NCBI GenBank assembly: GCA_014859215.1
Contig: JACUUS010000153.1
Location: 1 to 5,398 of the forward strand
DNA length: 5,398 bases
Origin: Dehalococcoidia bacterium
GTDB lineage: Bacteria; Chloroflexota; Dehalococcoidia; SZUA-161
Reading direction: 5' to 3'
A program made the position numbers and the translations under genes. This document shows, one piece after another, positions 1 to 5,329 of the stretch. Every line of letters begins with the position of its first letter. Within the stretch, counting starts at the first letter, position 1. Under the pieces are notes generated by a model. That model saw only the letters and a list, made by a program, of their open reading frames with translations, ran no database searches and had not been told where the DNA came from.

Positions 1-2
1 CC

Positions 3-329
3 CGCCCTGTACATGATTACATCAGGCGACGGTTCATGCTGCGGACGGAGTATATAGGAAGTCTCCGCTGTGTCGAGCATGCCGCGAGCCTGCATGGAGA
101 ACCGGTAAGGATGATCATGGTTTTCAGTCCCAAAATGGCCGGGAAGCTTGGTCTCACGATAAGGGAGCTTGCTGACCTGCGATCTCATCCCGAAGCTTTG
201 CTCTTCGAGGGTTACACAGATCAGGCAGGACAGGTCTACGTCGCCGACCGCCGGTCCCCTCTGACTGATGCAGTGTTTGCCAGGCGCAATGGTAATGCCG
301 AATTGAAACGGGAGATTAGAAAGCGGTGA
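3..329 (+). CDS. Unrecognised small protein, possibly 5'-truncated by the window edge
   Basis: I do not recognise this family. The first ATG is at 36, preceded by a weak AGGCG at 24-28 that could act as a ribosome-binding site, giving 97 residues. The frame is open from base 3 with no stop before that ATG, so the real start may lie outside the window. The middle (about residues 24-72 counted from ATG36) looks like a compact folded domain: a hydrophobic strand (RMIMVFSP), a helix (TIRELADLRSHPEA), then LLFEGYTD and GQVYVADRR. The C-terminus is basic (KREIRKR). No signal peptide or membrane segment is visible. Its stop codon overlaps the GTG start of the next small ORF (GTGA at 326-329), so the two are probably translated together and may belong to the same operon as the genes downstream. 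No function is assigned. Confidence 0.6.
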   Translation, partial: RPVHDYIRRRFMLRTEYIGSLRCVEHAASLHGEPVRMIMVFSPKMAGKLGLTIRELADLRSHPEALLFEGYTDQAGQVYVADRRSPLTDAVFARRNGNAELKREIRKR

Positions 330-448
330 AGAAGCAGCTGAGAGCGGAGCAGAGTAAGAGCCACGGCAGGCGGGCTGTCAGAAAAAAGAGGAGGCCGCGC
401 TGGGACGTTGATTGTGGGAGTTGTGGATTGGAGTCATGTACGGCATAA
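326..448 (+). CDS. Small basic cysteine-motif protein (40 aa), hypothetical
   Basis: A GTG start at 326 overlaps the previous stop (GTGA), with GGGAG at 310-314 upstream as a possible ribosome-binding site. The product has 40 residues and ends at TAA 446-448. About half of residues 2-25 are Lys or Arg. The last part reads WDVDCGSCGLESCTA, giving Cys30-x2-Cys33-x4-Cys38. That spacing resembles the first three cysteines of the C-x2-C-x4-C-x16-C [4Fe-4S] domain seen in RnfB and the corrinoid Fe-S protein (family knowledge), but the fourth cysteine is absent because the frame stops two residues later. The frame is the same as that of the cysteine-cluster gene starting at 476, with only this TAA between them. 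It may be a genuine small gene, the separated N-terminus of a longer Fe-S protein, or a chance ORF. The coupled start supports a real gene. Confidence 0.45.
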   Translation: MKKQLRAEQSKSHGRRAVRKKRRPRWDVDCGSCGLESCTA

Positions 449-449
449 T
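421..449 (+). promoter_or_regulatory. Possible sigma70-type promoter inside the small ORF
   Basis: TTGTGG at 421-426 and CATAAT at 444-449 are separated by 17 bases and match the -35 and -10 consensus at 3 and 5 of 6 positions. Transcription would start near 456 and leave a leader of about 20 bases before the ATG at 476. If real, it would serve the gene block from the cysteine-cluster protein to the acetyltransferase. The match is weak and could be chance. Confidence 0.25.
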
Positions 450-475
450 CTGCATTACAGGAAATTAGGGCCTTC

Positions 476-1090
476 ATGATTGAGGCAGTGGCGTCTTACT
501 TGAATATCAGCATCAAAGCGGTAGATGAGAACCTGTTTACGCGGAAGTACTCCGCGGACTGCCTCGGTTTTCTTCACTGCGAGGATATTTGTTGCTCATA
601 TGGGTGTGACGTCGACAAATCGGAAAGGGACCGGATCCTGGCGTGTGCGGACAAGCTCGAACCCAGATTGGGCATACCGGCCTCGGGCTGGTTCGATGAC
701 GAGATGAAGGATGAAGGTTATCCTTCAGGTTTCGTTGTTCGTACAAGGGTCTACCGGCACAAATGCGTATTCCATGACCGGAAGGCGCGCGGTTGCCTGT
801 TGCACCACTTCGCCAATGACGAAGGAATCGACTGGCGGCGGCTGAAGCCAATGGTCTGTACCATATTCCCGGTAACATGGGAAAAAGGACGCTTGTTGAC
901 AAGTCCCTTTCTCGATGAATTACCATGTAACGGTTGTGGTGAATGCATATTCGATGCCCAGAAGCGAGAGCTAAGGGAGTTCTTCGGTGACCGATTTGGT
1001 AACCTGTCTGGAGGAGGCCAATCACAGACAACCACTGATCGTCTGAATCCGGATTGTATGTTGAAAATGAATAAGGAGGAGTACGAGTGA
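476..1090 (+). CDS. YkgJ/DUF3109-like cysteine-cluster protein
   Basis: This 204-residue soluble protein has 13 cysteines in the arrangement of the YkgJ/DUF3109-type putative zinc or iron-sulfur binding families. Cys35-x3-Cys39-Cys40-x3-Cys44 is followed by DVDKSERDRI. Then come Cys97 (CVFHD), Cys107 (GCLLHH) and Cys128 in the LKPMVCTIFPV block. That order (Cys, x-G-x-C-x-L-H, K-P-x-x-C-x-x-F-P) is characteristic of the group. A further cluster, Cys151-x2-Cys154-x2-Cys157 (PCNGCGEC), lies near the C-terminus, with Cys194 beyond it. The ATG is preceded by TTAGGG at 465-470. The stop overlaps the GTG start of the radical SAM gene (GTGA, 1087-1090), which implies translational coupling. The biochemical role of this family is poorly known. 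A metal-cluster or redox role supporting the adjacent radical SAM enzyme is my inference. No membrane segment is seen. Confidence 0.85.
   Translation: MIEAVASYLNISIKAVDENLFTRKYSADCLGFLHCEDICCSYGCDVDKSERDRILACADKLEPRLGIPASGWFDDEMKDEGYPSGFVVRTRVYRHKCVFHDRKARGCLLHHFANDEGIDWRRLKPMVCTIFPVTWEKGRLLTSPFLDELPCNGCGECIFDAQKRELREFFGDRFGNLSGGGQSQTTTDRLNPDCMLKMNKEEYE
1073..1079 (+). promoter_or_regulatory. Strong Shine-Dalgarno (AAGGAGG) fixing the GTG start at 1087
   Basis: AAGGAGG is a near-perfect anti-16S match placed 7 bases before GTG 1087. It lies inside the end of the preceding gene. It decides the start of the aminomutase-family protein, including its acidic N-terminal extension, over later internal starts. 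Confidence 0.8.
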
Positions 1091-2403
1091 CAGAACCAGC
1101 GTCAACTGCCAGAGACCAGGCAGTAGAGGAACCTCCCGGCGCGGATACGCAACTGATAGAAATTGAAAAGGAAGAACCGCCAAGTAGTACGGCCCGCTCT
1201 AACAGGGCCAGGTTTTTCGGAGCCGTCCCGGAGGGAAGCTGGAATGACTGGAGATGGCAATTCAGAAACCGGATTAACTCCATAGAAGACCTTGCCAGGT
1301 TCGTTCCCCTGTCTCCCAGGGAAAAAGAACGCCTCAAGCTGGTAGCTGCGAGCTACCCAATGTCGATCACCCCGCATTATCTGAGCCTCATAGCCCAGGA
1401 TGACCCCACGGACCCTTTGAGGAAACAAGCCATACCTTGCTTCAAAGAGATAGGCCTTGCAGGTATGGGCGAAGAAGACCCGCTGGAGGAACGGAGCCAT
1501 GCCCCGGTCCCCGGCCTCGTGCACAGGTATCCTGACCGTGTGCTCATGGTGCTGACCAATGTGTGCCCCATGCTTTGCCGGCACTGCACCCGGAAAAGGG
1601 AATGGCGCCACGGCTGGTGGGTCCGCACCGAGTCCGAAATAGAGGAAATGCTTGCCTACATCGGCAGGAACGGGAATATACGTGACGTCATCATTTCCGG
1701 AGGCGATCCGCTAACTCTTTCCACCAGACGCCTGGAGGTCGTCATTCGCGGGCTGCGCCAGATCAAACACGTGGAAGTAATAAGGATTGGTTCCCGATTT
1801 CCGGTCGTGCTGCCCCAGCGCATTGACGACGAGCTATGCTCGATGCTCGGTAAATACGGGCCGATCTGGTTGAATACGCAGTTCAACCATATTAGAGAGA
1901 TAACGCCCGAAGCTGCCCTGGCCTGTGACCGTCTTCTGTGCAACGGCGTTCCTGTAAGTAACCAGTCTGTCCTGCTCAAAGGGATTAACGATACAGTCGA
2001 AGCTCAGACCAGGCTGTGCCACGGTCTTCTCAGGATCAAGGTAAGGCCCTACTATCTCTATGAGTGTGATGAGGTACAGGGCACGGAGCATCTGCGCACA
2101 TCCGTAGAAACAGGGCTCATGATTATGGAAGGGATGCGTGGACATACCTCCGGCCTCGCTATCCCGACCTTCGTCGTGGATCTGCCTCGAAACGGCGGCA
2201 AAGTCCCTCTGCAGCCCGCTTACGTGTTGGTGGAACAGGAAGACCACCTGGTTCTGAGGAACTATGAAGGGCGGATTTTTCATTACAGGAATCCGAAGCC
2301 TGTGAATGCACCGGCGAATGGCAGCCGGAAGGTCAAAAAGGCCAATGGACGTCCCCAACAGCCTGCTTCTGGCGGGCAATACATGCTTCCCATAGGGGCC
2401 TGA
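1087..2403 (+). CDS. kamA-like: Lysine 2,3-aminomutase family radical SAM enzyme
   Basis: This cytoplasmic, oxygen-sensitive, PLP- and [4Fe-4S]/SAM-dependent enzyme is predicted to move an alpha-amino group to the beta carbon; L-lysine to L-beta-lysine is the simplest reading. Of 438 residues, 1-45 are a Pro/Glu-rich extension. Homology to clostridial KamA starts at WNDWRWQFRNRI (52-63) and continues through HRYPDRVL (146-153). The cluster motif is Cys160-x3-Cys164-x2-Cys167, followed by Arg169 at the carboxylate-binding position, SGGDP at 204-208 and WLNTQFNH at 261-268. Asp328 (ECDEVQG) and Asp365 (FVVDLP) match the two aspartates that hold the lysine side-chain amine; glutamate aminomutase replaces them. 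Lys372 in NGGK matches the PLP lysine. The C-terminus (401-438) is Gly/Pro/Lys-rich with no cysteine, so the zinc-binding CNCDVC-type motif of classical KamA is missing, although its partner Cys280 remains. The gene follows the cysteine-cluster gene by GTGA overlap, and the next gene starts one base after its stop. The exact substrate is not proven. Confidence 0.93.
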   Translation: MTEPASTARDQAVEEPPGADTQLIEIEKEEPPSSTARSNRARFFGAVPEGSWNDWRWQFRNRINSIEDLARFVPLSPREKERLKLVAASYPMSITPHYLSLIAQDDPTDPLRKQAIPCFKEIGLAGMGEEDPLEERSHAPVPGLVHRYPDRVLMVLTNVCPMLCRHCTRKREWRHGWWVRTESEIEEMLAYIGRNGNIRDVIISGGDPLTLSTRRLEVVIRGLRQIKHVEVIRIGSRFPVVLPQRIDDELCSMLGKYGPIWLNTQFNHIREITPEAALACDRLLCNGVPVSNQSVLLKGINDTVEAQTRLCHGLLRIKVRPYYLYECDEVQGTEHLRTSVETGLMIMEGMRGHTSGLAIPTFVVDLPRNGGKVPLQPAYVLVEQEDHLVLRNYEGRIFHYRNPKPVNAPANGSRKVKKANGRPQQPASGGQYMLPIGA

Positions 2404-2404
2404 G

Positions 2405-3412
2405 ATGAGGATAGGGCTTTCTTACGATCTGAAGGAATCCGTCTCGGTTTCCGATGGCCAGCCTCAAGATGCCCTTGAGGAATACGACTCTCCGGAGACA
2501 GTAGACGCGCTTGAGGCTGCGCTCGGGTCTCTCGGGCACCAGGTAATCAGACTGAAGGGCGGCAGGGATTTTCTTGACGGTATCCTGCGAGAGCCCGTTG
2601 ATTTCGTGTTCAATATTTCCGAGGGGCTCGGGAATCACCGCAGCAGAGAGGCACAGGTTCCCTCGGTCCTGGAGATGCTGGGAATCCCATACGCTGGTTC
2701 GGATCCTCAATGCCTGGCGATTTGCCTCGACAAACCGCTTACCAAGAGCCTGGTGGCTGCAGCGGGCGTCAGCACGCCGCCGTGGAAGGTTTTCACAAAT
2801 CGTGACCAGCTGCGGCGCATCTCCTGGGACGGCATCGCGTTCCCGGTTTTCATCAAGCCGGCTTATGAAGGGTCCAGCAAGGGCATATCAGGCGGCTGCC
2901 GGAAGGATAACGTCAGTGAAGCCGTCGAGTGCATTACTCGTCTTCTGGCATTGTATCGCCAGCCTGTTATAGTCGAGGAGTATGTCGGTGGCGACGAAGT
3001 GACTGTTGGTTTGGTTGGAAACTCGCCGGTTCGAGTTATCGGCGTAATGCGGATAACTCCGAAAGCGAGGGCCTCTGATTTCGTGTACTCTCTTGAAGTA
3101 AAACGTAATTGGAGGAACCTTGTAGAATATGAATGCCCGGCTGCCTTCGAGGACGGTATTGCGGACAGGATAGTGAAATCGAGTGTCAGAATCTTTGATT
3201 TGCTCGGCTGCCGTGATTTCGCCCGCATCGATTTCAGGCTTGACGCGGGCGGTGCCCCCAACTTCCTTGAGATAAACCCTCTGCCCGGCCTCAATCCCAC
3301 CGAAAGCGATCTCTCCATCATGTCATCCCGGCTGGGAATATTGTATCCTGAACTCGTTTCCTCGATTCTGAATGCCGCAGTGGAGAGGTATGGTCGGTGC
3401 GTCCGGCGATAG
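2405..3412 (+). CDS. ATP-grasp ligase 1, D-Ala-D-Ala ligase fold
   Basis: The product (335 residues, close to usual Ddl length) is predicted to form an amide bond between amino acids or peptides through an acyl-phosphate, using ATP and Mg2+. Visible motifs are VDFVFNISEG (65-74), REAQVPSVLEMLGIPYAG (81-98), CLDK (107-110), nucleotide-binding Lys151 in IKPAYEGSSKG (150-160; Ddl has EGSSVG), VEEYVGGDEVTVG (190-202) and ARIDFRLD (273-280). Metal ligands are expected at Asp276, Glu289 and Asn291 in LEINPLPGLNP. The N-terminal Gly-Gly-x-Ser-x-Glu-x-x-Val-Ser motif that holds the first D-Ala in true Ddl is not seen, so cell-wall D-Ala-D-Ala synthesis is unlikely. AGGGG at 2394-2398 serves the ATG. 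It starts one base after the aminomutase stop and overlaps the next ligase by 16 bases. The substrate is unknown; a beta-amino acid from the upstream enzyme is my inference. Confidence 0.9.
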   Translation: MRIGLSYDLKESVSVSDGQPQDALEEYDSPETVDALEAALGSLGHQVIRLKGGRDFLDGILREPVDFVFNISEGLGNHRSREAQVPSVLEMLGIPYAGSDPQCLAICLDKPLTKSLVAAAGVSTPPWKVFTNRDQLRRISWDGIAFPVFIKPAYEGSSKGISGGCRKDNVSEAVECITRLLALYRQPVIVEEYVGGDEVTVGLVGNSPVRVIGVMRITPKARASDFVYSLEVKRNWRNLVEYECPAAFEDGIADRIVKSSVRIFDLLGCRDFARIDFRLDAGGAPNFLEINPLPGLNPTESDLSIMSSRLGILYPELVSSILNAAVERYGRCVRR

Positions 3413-4395
3413 CGGTTATATACAACCAGCCTGGCCACGGCCGCTACAGCGCCATGGGAGAGGACAGGGCGGAACTCAGCGTCCTTGACGCAGCACAGGC
3501 TGTCGAGAAAGCCCTGGTCAGGAGAGGATGTCCCGCTGTCAGGGTCCCGCTCTCGCCGCCACTGGGCGGGGTCCTTGACCAGCTTAAGGCCATAAGGGCT
3601 GACCTCGTGTTCAATCTCTTCGAGGGCTTTGACGGGTCCCCGGAAACGGAGGCTGCCGTTGCCAGCCTGCTGTCGGACCTCGGCTTCAGGTACACTGGTT
3701 CTCCAGGTCCTGCTCTGGCGCTGGCGCTCGATAAGTACAGGACGCAGCAAACCCTTGAAAGGGCTCATATCCCGACCCCGGCTTGCCAGGTGCTCGGCCC
3801 GAATGGCATCCATTCCTTTTGCCTGAAGTTTCCTTGCATAGTCAAGCCGTGCCGGGAAGACGCCAGCCACGGGTTGTCCGAGGAGAGCGTGGTCGCCGGG
3901 TTCCCCGAACTGGAAGAAAGGGTGAAGCGCATAAGCCGGCTGTTTGGGGATCGGGCTCTCATAGAGGAATATGTCGATGGGCGTGAGTTGAATGTGACCG
4001 TAATAGGTAGGGAAGAACCGGTGGCTCTGCCATTATCGGAGATTGTCTACACTCTGCCCGAGGGCATGCCCAGAATCCTGACTTTCGCCGCGAAATGGGT
4101 TCCGACGAGCCTGTATTTCAAGAACACAAAGTCTGTGTGCCCGGCGGAGATCGAGTCCGAGCTGCACACACGCATTGTGAATATAGCCGTCACCGCTTTC
4201 AAACTCCTGGGATGCTCCGGGTACGCCCGCGTGGATTTCAGGCTGGATGCAGATAAAGGCCCCCTCGTAATAGATGTAAACCCCAATCCTGACATATCTC
4301 CTGATTCCGGTGCGGCGTTGCAGGCCGGAGCTGCCGGCATCGAATATGAAGAGTTTGTTGAAAGGATAGCCCTTCAGGCCCTCGGGCAGGCATAG
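3397..4395 (+). CDS. ATP-grasp ligase 2, diverged paralogue of ligase 1
   Basis: The 332-residue product has the same fold order as the preceding gene but clearly different active-site loops. Motifs are ADLVFNLFEGFDG (68-80), LGFRYTGS (95-102), LDK (111-113), Lys150-Pro-Cys followed by EDASHGL (154-160) in place of the Ddl EGSSVG loop, LIEEYVDGRELNV (188-200) and YARVDFRLD (276-284). Likely metal ligands are Asp280, Asp293 and Asn295 in VIDVNPNPDISPDSG; the usual Glu is replaced by Asp293. The N-terminus (VIYNQPGHGRY) again lacks the Ddl D-Ala-binding motif. The GTG start at 3397 has GAGAGG at 3383-3388 upstream and lies inside the end of ligase 1, so the two are probably made in a fixed ratio. 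It likely catalyses a second, different amide-forming step, or pairs with ligase 1. A true Ddl is unlikely. Substrate unknown. Confidence 0.9.
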   Translation: MRPAIAVIYNQPGHGRYSAMGEDRAELSVLDAAQAVEKALVRRGCPAVRVPLSPPLGGVLDQLKAIRADLVFNLFEGFDGSPETEAAVASLLSDLGFRYTGSPGPALALALDKYRTQQTLERAHIPTPACQVLGPNGIHSFCLKFPCIVKPCREDASHGLSEESVVAGFPELEERVKRISRLFGDRALIEEYVDGRELNVTVIGREEPVALPLSEIVYTLPEGMPRILTFAAKWVPTSLYFKNTKSVCPAEIESELHTRIVNIAVTAFKLLGCSGYARVDFRLDADKGPLVIDVNPNPDISPDSGAALQAGAAGIEYEEFVERIALQALGQA

Positions 4396-4400
4396 CTACC

Positions 4401-4880
4401 ATGAAGTTGAGAATCCGGCCGATGCGAGTTAAGGATAAGCCTGCCATTATGGACATACTCTGCGACACCCCGGAATTCAAGCCGTCGGAGATAATCGTGG
4501 CTGAGGAAGTGATAGATGCTTACCTCACCGATTCTTCTGAATCAGGCTATCACATAGTAGTCGCGGTTGAGGGTGAGTCCCTCGTGGGATACTTCTGCTA
4601 TGGCCCTACTCCTTTAACTGAAGGTACATGGGATTTTTACTGGGCCGCTGTGGACTCCCTGGCGCGAGGCCGGGGAGTCGGCAGCGCCCTCTTTCGTTAT
4701 GGGGAGGAAGCGATCAGGCAGGCTCGGGGCAGACTTATACTTATCGAAACTTCCTCCAAGCCCGAATACGCGAAAACCCGGCGCTTTCACCGTAAGCAGG
4801 GTTTCAAACTGGCAGGCCGCATCGCGGATTTCTACGAGCCTGGAGATCACAAACTCGTATACAGTAAACGGTTGCGTTAA
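4401..4880 (+). CDS. GNAT family N-acetyltransferase
   Basis: A 159-residue single-domain GNAT that should transfer an acyl group, usually acetyl from acetyl-CoA, to an amine. The N-terminus (MKLRIRPMRVKDKPAI) is the usual first strand and helix. The substrate-facing region carries VAVEGESLVGYFCYG (54-68) and the central strand DFYWAAVD (78-85). The acetyl-CoA pyrophosphate loop is RGRGVGSALF (89-98). It ends with EYAKTRRFHRKQGF (122-135), where Tyr123 or a nearby residue could be the general acid, then RIADFYEPGDHKLVYSKRL. It begins 5 bases after ligase 2, with only a weak GGGCAGG upstream, so coupling to the preceding gene is likely. It is much shorter than the acetyltransferase AblB of the N-epsilon-acetyl-beta-lysine pathway and I see no clear similarity to it. 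The acceptor is unknown; a beta-lysine amine in a ligase product is a reasonable guess. Its stop overlaps the stop of the convergent transposase remnant. Confidence 0.9.
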   Translation: MKLRIRPMRVKDKPAIMDILCDTPEFKPSEIIVAEEVIDAYLTDSSESGYHIVVAVEGESLVGYFCYGPTPLTEGTWDFYWAAVDSLARGRGVGSALFRYGEEAIRQARGRLILIETSSKPEYAKTRRFHRKQGFKLAGRIADFYEPGDHKLVYSKRLR

Positions 4881-5329
4881 CGGCTTTTCTGCATCAGTCG
4901 ATGGTATAAGGGCCGCGTGATGCCCTTCATTCTGAATGGCTTCAGCAGTCTATCGGTGGTGGCGGCGCTCATTTCCATCAGATCTCCTTTGACCGCCTCA
5001 CTCATAATCAGATCTCCATGCCTCACCAAAGCCTCAACCAGCTCTGGCAGAAAAGGCTTGAGCCTCTTGCCACATATGCGGTCGGCAGCCTCCCACGCTA
5101 TCCTTAGTGCTTCCACCACTTCACCTGTATAACGTTTCGGCCTTCCCCTTCGCCTTCCGGGAGGGCCGGTACCCCTGGTCAATAGCCTTATCACCGACTT
5201 CCTGTGGTAGCCTGTTACCTGGGTGAATTGACCCAGTATCTTTCCCTTCTCTCTCCGGTTGCCTTCCCTGTACCGCCCCTTTATCGCCTCTCCATACTCT
5301 TTCACGCTGCCTCGGCTCATGCCTGCCAT
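4877..5329 (-). pseudogene. Truncated transposase (N-terminal DNA-binding part only)
   Basis: From the ATG at 5329 (AAAAGGTG about 7 bases upstream; a TTG at 5353 is a less likely start) the frame gives 150 residues. The N-terminus, MSRGSVKEYGEAIKGRY then KGKILGQFTQVTGYHRKSVIRLL, is the helix-turn-helix region of a family of IS transposases with an integrase-type (rve/DDE) catalytic core. RRGRPKRY is an AT-hook-like linker. AADRICGKRLKPFLPELVEAL and MSAATTDRLLKPFR are further conserved blocks of this family. Full-length members continue for several hundred residues into the catalytic core. Here the frame runs through KGITRPLYHRLMQKSR and stops at 4877, with no catalytic Asp/Asp/Glu segment, so it cannot be an active transposase. 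A DNA-binding fragment might still be made. The stop codons of this gene and the acetyltransferase overlap tail to tail. Confidence 0.8.

Noticed and set aside
537..1337. A 266-codon open frame on the minus strand
   Set aside because: It runs antisense through the cysteine-cluster and aminomutase genes, whose motifs are plain, and its own translation shows no recognisable pattern.
1087..2403. EpmB (YjeK), which makes beta-lysine for elongation factor P
   Set aside because: The protein has the long KamA-type N-terminal region (WNDWRWQ onward), and no EpmA or efp gene is present in the window.
2863..3870. A 335-codon open frame on the minus strand across the two ligase genes
   Set aside because: It lies wholly antisense to two genes with clear ATP-grasp motifs, and its translation (Arg/Ser/Pro-rich, no domain pattern) looks like the complement of codon-biased coding sequence.
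2405..4395. True D-Ala-D-Ala or vancomycin-resistance type D-Ala-D-Lac ligases
   Set aside because: The N-terminal substrate motif of those enzymes is missing in both proteins, and there is no VanH/VanX-like or other cell-wall gene nearby.
4401..4880. AblB, the beta-lysine acetyltransferase of the acetyl-beta-lysine pathway
   Set aside because: The protein is a minimal 159-residue GNAT, clearly shorter than AblB. A similar role is possible but the name is not supported.
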